Source of the DNA: Myxocyprinus asiaticus
Taxonomy: Eukaryota > Chordata > Actinopteri > Cypriniformes > Catostomidae
NCBI RefSeq assembly: GCF_019703515.2
Contig: NC_059372.1
Coordinates: 24,774,931-24,838,930 of the forward strand
Reading direction: 5' to 3'
DNA length: 64,000 nt
A program made the translations under genes and the position numbers. The stretch's first letter is position 1. The number at the start of each line of letters is the position of its first letter. The notes under the pieces were generated by a model. That model did no database searches. It was not told where the DNA came from and saw nothing but the letters and a program-made list of their open reading frames with translations. Below, one piece after another: positions 34,055 through 45,080 of the stretch.

Positions 34055-35881
34055 GTACAAAAATTGAGAGTTCTCACAAACTTTCCGCAAATGAGTTTTG
34101 CGGCAAACTCGTCATTAACAATGTTTCCATCCAAGGGTTTTTTTTTTTGTGACAAAAAGTTTACCGATATAGCTGATGGAAATGCAAATTATCACTAAAA
34201 TTTCCCAAGTGTCGACATAATATTTTTCCGTTTAATTCTAGCGAATAAACTCTGTCGATACTTCAAATGTCGCAAAAAACTGGTTTAGAAACACTTTTTG
34301 TTGAGAAAATAGGCATTAACGCAAAAATATATTGTCACATGACAGAATTTACCCCAATCGTTAGTCTGTGTTAATCATGACGACAAGGTATACATCCTTG
34401 AAAGCCAATTTATTGTATGTGAAGCATTACTCGCACTGTTATGGATTGGTCTTAAGGGCATACCTGCACAGATCCGATGTTGCAAACACATCTGCGTCAT
34501 GACACTTTCATGAGTGCCAACACAAATATCTCTCATGCACCTGTCATCGACAAGTGCACAGAGAACAAATTAATGGCCACATAAGCAACGGTAGCCATCC
34601 GTTTATTTATTAAAGTTGCTTTTCCACACCATTCAGATTAATAGACAGCAGTCATGGAATTAGACCATAGTACAAAAAACATATAATTTCTGTGCACAAA
34701 GATGTTTTGAATTAAAAAATAAAAACACAATACTAGGAGAAAAGCATCATTATGCTTTTTTGAACACTAACATATAGCCCCATTCTATAAAAGTATTGTT
34801 AGCTTACTTTTGAAAAAATGCCAGCAAAATTCCCTGTATTAAATTCATTAAATTACCAAACGAATAAAGCATTAAACTAAAATTAATTACCAAACAAAAA
34901 AATTATATTGTTAGGTCTATATAATTGCCTTTTCTTTACACAAACTTAAATTAGCCTTACCCTGTTCTGTAAACGAAAAAAGTCAGCTGAATGGCATTCT
35001 CAGAATGTTCTACACTTTTTTTTCAAGACTATAAACTAGTGTTGGGTTTGAGTCCATCTTAGTCGAGTCTGAGTCAAGTCCGAGTCTTTAAACAATCGAG
35101 TGCGAGTCCAAAAGCGGCCGAGTCGGACTCAAGAACAAGTCCATAACAGGCCGAGTCCAAGTCGAGTCCGAGTCTGAATGAATCTGTTCATGAATCTGAA
35201 TTCAAATTGTAACCGTAAACTCAACATCAATATTTTAAGCTTATTTTAAACTTACAACTAAGAAAAACAGTTTGTCAATATAAATGTAACAAAAACACCT
35301 CTGTTGCATTTTTAATATATACATTTTATGATTAGTATCCTGCTGAACAAACTTCAAAGTGGTTTCAGAATGAAAGCATTTGATTTAGGTGTATGAAGAC
35401 AAAACTGTTCTTCAACACACTTCTTATTGCATTCTGTTGACATTTCAGCTATTTGTGGCTTTTTCCCCTCCACTCAAACATAGACAAAAGAAAGTGAAAG
35501 CTGCGTTAGTCATTACAACCAAGGTTATTATGTTTCAAATTGTAATTTAGTCTTTATTTATACTTCATTTTCAATTTGTCAATTCAGTTTCATTTAGTTT
35601 TATTTAAAATTATCCACATCTAAAGAAATAATAGTCTATACTGAGATTTCTTTCTGAATCTTTCTTCTCTATCTGCAGACTGATTTGTGAAAATACAGTA
35701 CATACAAATGAGTCAACACAGTAGTAATTTGTACTCGCTGAGAAGTTACATCTCACGATTTGACTGCAAATGCTACATCCAAAAACACTGGAAAAGCCCA
35801 CTGCTAATATTAGGGCCATTTCGTCACGGACATTATTTTCTAGTTAATTTGCGTGAAACCACACAATGCAGGGCAGCTCTG

Positions 35882-37727
35882 TGTAGGGCTTTACTGGTTG
35901 TTTAGATCAGTGTTACTATCAGAAATAATTAATTATTTCTGTAGTTATTAATCAATATTTTAATTAATTGGATCTAACTCATTAAAACCTCATATGGGAC
36001 TCCAGTAAATGTAGTGTGCTACGTTTAGGAGCAAGTTTGGTTATTAGCAATAATTAATAATTATCAAAGATAATTATTAAAATCAATAGAACATTGATGA
36101 GAATCAATGTTAGCTTTTTTTTAATCCTTTAAATCAACAGTTATGAAAGATAATCATTAATTGTTAACGTCAATGAAACATTAATTAAAATTAACACTAG
36201 CTTATTGATCATTCAAATTCAATCAAAGATAATTATCAATTATCAAAAATCAATAGAATATTAATAAGGATTAACATTGACGGGGCACCACCCTGGAATC
36301 GGGGACTAATAACCGAATATTAAAACAGTCTCAATATTGGATTGTTTTCTTAGGAAAATCGACATCCGAAGAATATCGATTTTCGGGAAAAAAAACAATG
36401 AATGAAGGCTTGAATCCGAGCACTGACATCCCGTCAGCATGACACAGGCGTATGCAAAACGAACCAAAACACTTCTCTTTGTAATATAAACAAAAGTTTA
36501 TTTATGCAGTAATATCAATTAATAATTAATACAATGCAGTCAATAAACTTCCGACTTACAACTACAAACTAAACAGTGATATGATTAGATATGGAAATAA
36601 AAAGAATCCTATAACACATAAGGTGTGTGTGTATCAGTGTGTGTGTGTGTGTGTGTGTGTGTCAGTGTGGTTAGTGAGAGAGAGAGAGAGAGAGAGATTA
36701 TTAAGTGACAGCCCGAAAGCTGATTTCGCGATAGCTGGAGATAAAGCAGCCGTGTTTATCACTCAGAGACGCGGTTTTACGAGCGGGGCTCGTAAAAGTC
36801 CCTTGTTATTTGACTCTTTAATGGATGAACTCAGTTGCTGTCTCACCCGCGATGGCGAAAATGCACAACAATCCAATTTGGTTGGACCACAATACAGCAA
36901 AACAAATTCGTGATAATTAATACCCTGAGTATTAATAATTAGCGGACATGGCGGTCCGTAAACTGTACAAGCAAAAACCTTGAAACACAAGAATAACACG
37001 CTATAATATTCTATCTCTGCCCAGACGTAAACCTCTTACTTGAATTGCATGAGGACACAGGTAGAATGTGTTTTCCTCCGTCATTTAACTCTGACCCGGT
37101 TCCTTGAGGCTCGGGTGATGACGAGAAGTTTCCTCGCGCTGTCGGCGGGCGGTACGGCTGTTGATTCTCGGCGGGCTGGCAGAGAACTCAGAAATGTCGA
37201 CTTGATTGAAGATGGAAGAGAAATCTTTAATCTCTTCACTTCTGTAGGCCAACGGATGAAGATGCGAATTGCTCGGCAGTCTCCTTCGGATCCGTTAGAG
37301 TGTTCGGTTGAACACAGAGTAATCTTAGCTCGTCCAGCGAGATGGAGATTGTATGGCTACAGTTTCAAGTCGGACATTACTTCCTTATGCCACGAGGCTG
37401 CACCGGAGAGCAGCAAAAAGCTACGTCCGTATTCGGTGAACTAAGTCGCTGGAAGCAACTTTGGAAGCATTTCAGAATTATTTGAAGTCCTGATGATGTC
37501 ATGTTTGAGGGACGTTCTGTGGTGTGCCTCATCCAATAGGAGTTGAGAGCTCGATCCTTTAGAGGGCAAGGCTTCATGGATCTGTAGTCTGTTTTGGACT
37601 CCCTTTGTTTGATTTTGGTGCGATTTTTATCAATAAAATTTACGACTTAGAAGGAGGGGGCTTGAGGAATGTTTTTATGACTGTTAGGCCTGCCTTTGTC
37701 TTCTATCTGAATACATGAGGCCCAACA
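35882..37727 (-). mobile_element. 3' LTR of the ERV (full length)
   Basis: 1,846 bp, bounded TGTAGGGC...CCCAACA on the + strand. It includes an AT-rich block of TTAATTA-type motifs, a GT then GA microsatellite (36623-36700) and a GC-richer half. It contains about 460 bp (36367-36827) that the partner LTR lacks. A 134-codon frame antisense to the element at 37040-37444 is present in both LTRs but shows no selection signal. Confidence 0.88.
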
Positions 37728-37741
37728 TTCCCCCCTTTGTT
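37728..37741 (-). promoter_or_regulatory. ERV polypurine tract
   Basis: On the minus strand AACAAAGGGGGGAA abuts the LTR start TGTTGGGC. This is the expected primer site for plus-strand DNA synthesis. Confidence 0.85.
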
Positions 37742-38108
37742 CTGAAGAGTTGGTTGTTGTCCAGCATCTTCAGAGCAACTGAAGGGCCGAATAGTTCTTG
37801 TCGGTTCACAGTAACCTGTGGGTTACGCCATCCATGCATTCCTGATAGGAAAGAGAAATGGTTGCACAGTCCATACAGTTCATTGGAGTTCACTGAGGTT
37901 TTATCGTCTGGACAGAGATTGAGGCACATCTGGGCATAGAACTTCTAGCCAATTCTAAAACTACATTCATCACACATAAACATTTCAAGTTATTGGAAGG
38001 CACAGCATTAACCATAACACAATCCTTTGTTGTTCTTTGGTCATAACACAAAATCAAAGTAGAACCTGACAATGGTTACTAGGAACAAAATGTTAGAGGA
38101 AAGGAGGG

Positions 38109-39309
38109 TTAAAGGTTAAAAGGCTTATCCTTGGAAATGATGGAGTTAACCTGTGTGATGGGCTCAGACTGGTGTGTAAAACGCGGCTGTATGAGAAGTG
38201 AGTCCAGTCTGGCCTGTAGGTGTTGAATGTACCTGTACATGGCGTGTGCAATAATTGCGATGATGATCCAACCACTAAGGAGGAGCCAGAGGGCAACCAA
38301 ACTGATAGGGTGTTCTCGGTAAGATGACGATCTGCTTATGTGACTATGAAATATAGTGGTCAAGCCTGTCGGTTTGAGACTGAACTTCACTAATTCCATC
38401 CCTTCAGCCTGAAGCTGCTGTCGAAGGGTGTCATCAACGGTGAGGCTGTGGCCTCTAAATGCGTCCATGATCTCAATTTCTGCGTCATGTTTGTTGACAT
38501 TGAGATGATGGAGGACAATATCGTCAGTGTGCACGCTGGCTCCTTGGGGAACCATTAAGAACACCGTTTGGTTTGGTAGCCTTGGTTTAGTGGCCTTAGT
38601 TTAGTGGCTGTATCATGGCAGTCACATGGCAGTCATTATAATTATAATTATATGACTTTGGTGGCTGGTGTGTTAAAGAGACAGCGACTGCCTGTTCGCT
38701 CTACCTTTGTCTCTGTTCCTTCATCTTTGATGGACATGCTATCATGACACTTGTTCATGGAATTCGGCTCTTTGGCTGCAGAGGTAGTTATTCACCTCTC
38801 TAACAAAGGGGTTGAGTTTTGACAAACCCAATGAATGTACTTTGTCTTGGTACACATGTTTAGGTTAGAGATAAGGTAGAGCGAGGGGTCCTCATCATGG
38901 TAGGCGAGTGTTGGTGGTGTTTTGAGGTGAATGTGTGCATTACCTCTCTGAAAACCAACATTAAATACAGATTTTAGTCTATATATATTCTGCCTATGAC
39001 GGTAGATTGAGGATAAATCCTATTTTGAGGTTGAGGATTTACATGGATTGGAATTTCAATGCCAAAACTATATGCCATGTGTATCTGTGAAGGTTGCACA
39101 ATGGAGATAGTAGCAGATCTAAGGATTTGTTCGAAAAGGTCTAGTGATACCAGGTAAGCTGGAATCCTTCCACCACTCAGACTGTTGACTGAGGAGCTAA
39201 TTTCCCTGAGGAGGTCCTGCATTAGATCTCTAACGATACACGCATAAGTTGTTTTCTCTGACAAAGTCCCTAAAGTGTGCAAAGTGTTACTGATAAGAAC
39301 GGATTGCAA
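38109..39309 (-). pseudogene. ERV env-like remnant
   Basis: Two frames lie on the minus strand. The upstream one (39309-38974) is 111 codons with a helical Leu-rich stretch followed by a beta-type segment, and similarity appears to continue in another frame to about 38770. The downstream one (38564-38109) is 151 codons with a single strong membrane segment (about residues 89-111, hydrophobic, preceded by polar ectodomain and followed by a short cytoplasmic tail). Position before the polypurine tract plus a membrane anchor supports Env. The N-terminal surface part is missing and frameshifts occur between the frames, so it is not functional as it stands. Family assignment is open. Confidence 0.6.
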
Positions 39310-39344
39310 ATTTACAGTGACTATAGTACCCTGAAGGGTTTTAT

Positions 39345-39800
39345 TCAGGCCCTGTAATTGTTCTTATTGGAGTCGTCGTCTCTGCTGGATTTTTGGACGA
39401 TGGCGACATGTGTATCTGAAGCTGGCGAACTGTTTTCTGGACCAAGTGGTCTCAGTATGTCAACCTGAGCCCACATGTGTCCACGACGGCAGTCAATGAG
39501 CAGAGCCAATCGGTTCAGTAGGTCCTGGCCAACTAACGGTGGTTCCATATTAATGGGACATATGTAAACAGGGTATGTTAGCATCATCCCTTGAAAGGTG
39601 TCCATCCAGGCCCGTTTTGTGATAGACGACCTATCTTGCATGTAGCTTATGACACTTACGTTGCAGGTCTCTGTCTATAACGGTTTGCCAAGGGAGAGCT
39701 TTGCTCTAGCCACCTCTGCGAAGGTGTTGGAACCCATTAGACTATTTCAGAACCGGTGTCGAGTAGTGCGTGGGAGCGGAATGACCCATGTGTCAGGCGT
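39345..39800 (-). pseudogene. ERV protease remnant
   Basis: On the minus strand near 39755 an aspartic protease active-site stretch ALLDTGSEIV is readable, followed two codons later by a stop. In another frame (39641-39345) the C-terminal part of a retropepsin-like fold (PPLVGQDLLNRLALLID) follows. A frameshift plus the stop disrupt it. No RT motifs follow: within about 40 bp the sequence passes into env-like coding. Confidence 0.75.
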
Positions 39801-39952
39801 TGCCCTTACGGTACAGATCGCCCAAGAAGGTCAGAAAAGGAGGGTGTGGCATGTTAGGAGTGACTGTTTTGGGGAGCAACTTGGACACTGTTCCCCTTTT
39901 CCCGACCTACAAAGTAAACTTTGGCATTAACGGGAGGGGGTACATCGTCTAG

Positions 39953-41886
39953 TCATACTGACGAGGTTTCAGCGCCGTGTTCCTTTGAGGAGGTCGACGG
40001 ACCTGGTGAACAACGGAGCACGTCAAGCTTAGTTACTAACTCAGTCAAGCGTCTCCTTATATCCTCCATTTCCTCTCTCAAATCTTGTTCTCTGAGGGGA
40101 TTTGAAACCTTGCCTACCCACTCACCTTCTTGTTTGGGTTTTTGTTCGAAACGCGCATTTCCTTTCGGCCGGCGAACTTTTTGTTGTTTAGGCCTGCCGT
40201 GACCCTGGGGGGTGTGTCTGGTCACCACCCCCCTGGTTCTGTTGTCTACCCTGCTGGCGGGGTGATCGGCGCCTCTGGGGTCCTGTTCTAGCATTCACCT
40301 TAACGTGAGGCATTTTGATGCCTTTAAACGCTTGGTCTGCATATGAGGCTTGGATCCCCAGGGCTCTGGCGTCGCCTTCGTACCCTCGGGCAGGGCGCAC
40401 GCGTGTCTCCCATGCCAGTTGCGCGTACTTTCTGATTTCCTGCATGGTGGGGTTGCCCATTCTGCAGTGCATTGTGACGTCATATCGCACGCACTCGTGA
40501 AGGTTGTGAAGGAAAAGAGACTTGAAAGCTCATTCCTCCTCCAGACCTGGTGCATTACTTCCTTGGAAGTACGTGGTTCTCAGGCGTCTATAATACTCAC
40601 GCGGAGGCTCATGCCTCTTCTGGGTGATGGCGAAAGCAGCTATGGTAGCAGAGGCTTCGTCGATATACAGCGAATACTCCTCGCGTAGGGCTTTACACAG
40701 AGCTGAGTAGCGGTTTCGTGTACCAGTCGGTAGCGTTTCCATGAACGCATGGACACTCCTTACCGTGGTCTTCCATATGAGCTTGAGTTTTTCGCGCGAC
40801 GAAGCGTAAGGCAAATCAATCAGGCAGTGCTCAATTTCCCTAAGATAATTGTCAATGTTTGAATCTCGATTACTTGGGTCAAAGCGTTCTATGTCCCCTG
40901 CGAGGGACTCGAGTTGTCGGATGCACAAGCGTTGGTGTCGGTATGACCACGGGTCGTCCGAGTCATCCGAAACATCATAGTCACTCTGATCGCTATAGCG
41001 ATGAGGACGACTTCCTCCCCTTCGTGGTGGGGAAGGAGTCCAGTCGACGCGTGGGGGTGGACCCCGGGTTGCGTACAGCTCCCTGGCTAATGGGATCTTT
41101 GAGTCGCTTACACCACTCTGGGCTTGAAAATAATTGTCCCCCCTTCGTGGTGTGGAATCAGTCGGTTTGAAACGCACGGTGGCATGACTGAAAAATGACT
41201 GAGGAGGGCAACTATAAGGAGGGGCACCTGCATCCAACCAGCGGGCCGCTGGAGGATTTTGAAAGGTGTCTTGGAGGACGAAGTCAGAGACTGTACCCCT
41301 AGGGGCAGCTCGGCTCCTAGTGTGTGTCCCTGGGTTTCTCAGGGGCACATTTCTACGCGTATCGCTAAAAAGGGAGCCCTCTTCTATGTCAGATGTTGTG
41401 CTGTGCGTTTCAGCTGCACTTACCTGATCTGACTTTTAGCTGGGCAGCTTGAAGCTGCCTGCGCAGGGCTTCGTTTTCCTCCTGCATCCGGGCATTATCT
41501 TTCTGTGCCTGGACTTTCTCAGCTTGAGTGCACCTAATTTCTTGGTGCAGGCTGAGATTTTCCCTCTGCACCGCTTGGTAGCTGCTCTGCAGCTGGGCGA
41601 GCTGGGCCTGGTGCTCTGCGGTTTGCAGTTGGGTTTTGCGGTGATGAAGAAGGAACATTTGGCCCACAAGGTCCAGGATTGTGCGCATTAGCTTCCCGAC
41701 CGGGTTGTTGACATAATCAACTAGTTCCTGCAATGCTTCATCACAACGACTAACATTGTAGCCGTTAAGGTTATTTCTCTCCTCTATGGAGAGACGGAGG
41801 ACAGCAGCAACTACATCTTGCAGTGCTGGGTTGACTAACCTCTGTGGAGCTTTAGCTCCAGTCACGCAGGGCGATTGGTGACTCAT
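39953..41886 (-). pseudogene. ERV gag, nearly complete, frameshifted
   Basis: The start at 41886 lies about 430 bp inside the primer-binding site. The first frame (158 codons, 41886-41410) ends in a long Gln/Glu/Arg coiled coil. The second (open from about 41440 to 40530) is Pro/Arg-rich, then has a capsid-like helical part including the EPPREYYRRLRTTYFQG stretch. The third (40490-40188) and fourth (40294-39953) continue with a basic Arg/Gln/Gly-rich tail instead of a Cys-His zinc knuckle. A perfect consensus 5' splice site (CAG|GTAAGT) lies at the first frame change (41418-41426). Frames 1-2 shift there, and 2-3 and 3-4 shift later. Confidence 0.65.
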
Positions 41887-42316
41887 TTTACTGGGGCCGT
41901 AAAAATTCTTGTGACAGTGGCTCTGACAGCTTGTTGTTTTACAGTTGATATAATGCTAACACGAAAGCACAGTTGAGAGGCTTCAACCTGTGGTTTACGG
42001 TCTACTGTTATGTAATGTGCAAATTTCACTGTGTTCTCTCTTTGGTGGACGTCAATGAAGTGACTTGGCACCTCTCTGTAACATTTTGATGAAAGCGTTA
42101 GGAGTTAAATAATAACAACAGCAGATTTTAAGCAGACTATAGTACATTTTCCAACCCCTAATTCACTCTTAAGAGCACTTTCACACCACACTGGCTTATG
42201 TTTGGCAAGTTTTGAGAAGTAAATTGTCAAACAGAACCAAACTTTGAAGTAAGGATTTCAAGTTATTACTTTGGATTCTTATGCATACACACTGTGACAG
42301 AACTGGCACGTAGGAT

Positions 42317-42334
42317 GCCTCACACGGGGCACCA
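42317..42334 (-). promoter_or_regulatory. ERV primer-binding site matching elongator tRNA-Met
   Basis: On the minus strand TGGTGCCCCGTGTGAGGC lies 7 bases after the LTR end. Its complement (GCCTCACACGGGGCACCA on +) equals the 3' end plus CCA of a vertebrate elongator tRNA-Met as I remember it. The match to one tRNA should be confirmed by alignment. Confidence 0.75.
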
Positions 42335-42341
42335 ATTATTA

Positions 42342-43728
42342 TGTAGGGCTTTACTGGTTGTTTAGATCAGTGTTACTATCAGAAATAATAATTATTTCTG
42401 TAGTTATTAATCAATATTTAAATTAATTGGATCTAACTCATTAAAACCTCATATGGGACTCCAGTAAATGTAGTGTGCTACGTTTAGGAGCAAGTTTGGT
42501 TATTAGCAATAATTAATAATTATCAAAGATAATTATTAATTATTAAAATCAATAGAACATTGATGAGAATCAATGTTAGCTTTTTTTTAATCCTTTAAAT
42601 CAACAGTTATCAAAGATAATCGTTAATTGTTAACGTCAATGAAACATTAATTAAAATTAACACTAGCTTATTGATCATTCAAATTCAATCAAAGATAATT
42701 ATCAATTATCAAAAATCAATAGAATATTAATAAGGATTAACATTGACGGGGCACCACCCTGGAATCAGGGACTAATAACCGAATATTAAAACAGTCTCAA
42801 TATTGGATTGTTTTCTTAGGAAAATCGACATCTCAGTTGCTGTCTCACCCGCGATGGCGAAAATGCACAACAATCCAATTTGGTTGGACCACAATACAGC
42901 AAAACAAATTCGTGATAATTAATACCCTCAGTATTAATAATTAGCGGACATGGCGGTCCGTAAACTGTACAAGCAAAAACCTTGAAACACAAGAATAACA
43001 CGCTATAATATTCTATCTCTGCCCAGACGTAACCTCTTACTTGAATTGCATGAGGACACAGGTAGAATGTGTTTTCCTCCGTCCTTTAACTCTGACCCGG
43101 TTCCTTGAGGCTCGGGTGATGACGAGAAGTTTCCTCACGCTGTCGGCGGGCGGTACGGCTGTTGATTCTCGGCGGGCTGGCAGAGAACTCAGAAATGTCG
43201 ACTTGATTGAAGATGGAAGAGAAATCTTTAATCTCTTCACTTCTGTAGGCCAACGGATGAAGATGCGAATTGCTCGGCGGTCTCCTTCGGATCCGTTAGA
43301 GTGTTCGGTTGAACACAGAGTAATCTTAGCTCATCCAGCGAGATGGAGATTGTATGGCTACAGTTTCAAGTCGGACATTACTTCCTTATGCCACGAGGCT
43401 GCACCGGAGAGCAGCAAAAAGCTACGTCCGTATTCGGTGAACTAAGTCGCTGGAAGCAACTTTGGAAGCATTTCAGAATTATTTGAAGTCCTGATGATGT
43501 CATGTTTGAGGGATGTTCTGTGGTGTGCCTCATCCAATAGGAGTTGAGAGCTCGATCCTTTAGAGGGCAAGGCTTCATGGATCTGTAGTCTGTTTTGGAC
43601 TCCCTTTGTTTGATTTTGGCGCGATTTTTATCAGTAAAATTTACGACTTAGAAGGAGGGGGCTTGAGGAGTGTTTTTATGACTGTTAGGCCTGCCTTTGT
43701 CTTCTATCTGAATACATGAGGCCCAACA
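42342..43728 (-). mobile_element. 5' LTR of the ERV, with internal deletion
   Basis: 1,387 bp, otherwise collinear with the 3' LTR. It lacks about 460 bp: the + strand reads ...AAATCGACAT directly into CTCAGTTGCTG (near 42831). The missing part includes the microsatellites and probably part of the promoter or transcript start region. Since LTRs are identical at integration, this deletion happened after insertion or by recombination. Confidence 0.88.
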
Positions 43729-45080
43729 TCTGCGTGCTGCTCATGTACCTAAATCCCTGATGCGTCTGTGTACATCTCGCAGCTGCTGCCGCAGAAGACA
43801 TTAATAATTATTTTTTGTTTGAGCGGAAGCCGCGTTGGTCTGCAGGCAGTCTGAAATCTTTAAATACCAACCAAAGAAAATTTCATTGAGCTCTTCTTTA
43901 ACAGCAAAAACATGGAGAATAATAATTTTGAGTCATAAATTTAACAGAATTGTCCTTCAAATATGTCAGAGATATAGGCTAAAAAAGATGTGCATAAGTT
44001 ACCCGGTGGTTTACAATATAAATCAAACTTTTAAAATAAAAACGTCATAACCAACTAAATTCATCTCATAATATTAATTTTAGCTTCATACACAAACTCT
44101 GTCGTCGAACAATACATTTATTTTATAGTCTAAAATTAAATTATAAACTAAATATTTCACTGCACAAAATATCCTAATATTTTATTGTGCATGGTTGAAT
44201 GTTGTGAATGTTGGACAAATGCTGTAAAAGATTGTATTTTAAGCAGCTCGTCAATGCTTTGAAAACAGTCAATCAATAGTAAATAGGTGCTGTTTATCGG
44301 TTTAGAGTTGCTGTCTGCTTTAGCAATAAAAAAATTTTTCCCTACTATTTAAAGTTACACAGTTAATTCATCAAGCTATTATGGACCAGTTCAATCTGAC
44401 AACACTGCATGGACCACAAGAGACTACAGAAGCCCACATGTTTAGATACATTATGCCTAAAGACTTCATATTCAATATTAATACTATTTTTATGTATTTT
44501 TATTTCAATATGCTGTTTTTAGTAAACTGTGAGGGACATGATGTGGGTGTCTTGACTCAATGAAGTTCTTGATTTTAAGTTTTTAACCACGATGAAACCA
44601 CAATGCGAGCACCGTCTTGGCTGCACAAACGCCACACGCAATTTTACCAGTTGTCAGGTCCCGTGTTGTATGAAACTGCCTTGTTTAGTTTCTATTACAT
44701 TTGATACATATCTGTCTTTTATGTTTTCGTCGTGCCAGCCACCTCAGTAGTCGATGTTATGCAGTAGTTCAAGCGTATTGGTTGACTGATGAGTGTGCCT
44801 GTGCGTGTGTTTGCTTAAACACAGTGAAACAACTCTGGCTACGTCTACGACTTCAGGGGCTAATTCAGCTGCATGCAGACAGAGATGTGTTCATTCATTT
44901 CTGTTTTGTTATTTATTTTTCATTGCATCACAAATGTCATGGACTCGGCTGGACTTGGAAAAAAAATCCAGAGTCCCAAAGGCTCGAGTCCGAGTCAAGT
45001 CGGAGTAAAAATGAATCCGAGTCCGTGACAAGTCCAAGTCTATTAAAATTGGACTCGTGACTTGGACTCGAGTCCGAATG

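Larger units (their letters stand above)
35882..43728 (-). mobile_element. endogenous retrovirus, pol-deleted, antisense to ephb2
   Basis: This is a complete provirus by its ends: 4-bp target duplication TCTG (35878-35881, 43729-43732), two LTRs with TG...CA, a primer-binding site next to the 5' LTR and a polypurine tract next to the 3' LTR. In element order (minus strand) it carries gag (from 41886), protease (about 39800-39345) and an env-like region (39309-38109). Reverse transcriptase, RNase H and integrase are missing. Protease sequence meets env-like sequence around 39310-39345. The two LTRs differ by roughly 13 substitutions over about 1.37 kb by eye. Retroviral genus is not settled. 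Confidence 0.85.
35034..45080. mobile_element. DNA element with GAGTC subterminal repeats, split by ERV
   Basis: 35050-35180 holds about ten GAGTC/GAGTCCGAGTC motifs. 44942-45078 holds a second cluster, direct and inverted, ending GGACTCGAGTCCG. Clusters of this kind mark the ends of fish hAT-type elements where transposase binds. The left tip TAGTGTTGGG resembles a hAT end. The matching right tip was not found. The ERV lies between. Confidence 0.5.

Noticed and set aside
37040..37444. 134-codon open frame, + strand, present in both ERV LTRs (also 43041-43445)
   Set aside because: It is antisense to the provirus. The four base differences I can see between the two copies all change the amino acid, which is not what a conserved protein shows. 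It has no recognisable domain.
39649..40202. Open frames on the + strand opposite ERV gag/protease
   Set aside because: They are shadows of the minus-strand protease and gag coding, where the DTG motif and basic gag tail are readable.
44701..45060. 119-codon open frame, + strand
   Set aside because: It runs through the GAGTC-repeat cluster, which gives Glu/Ser/Arg repeats. It is a by-product of subterminal transposon repeats.
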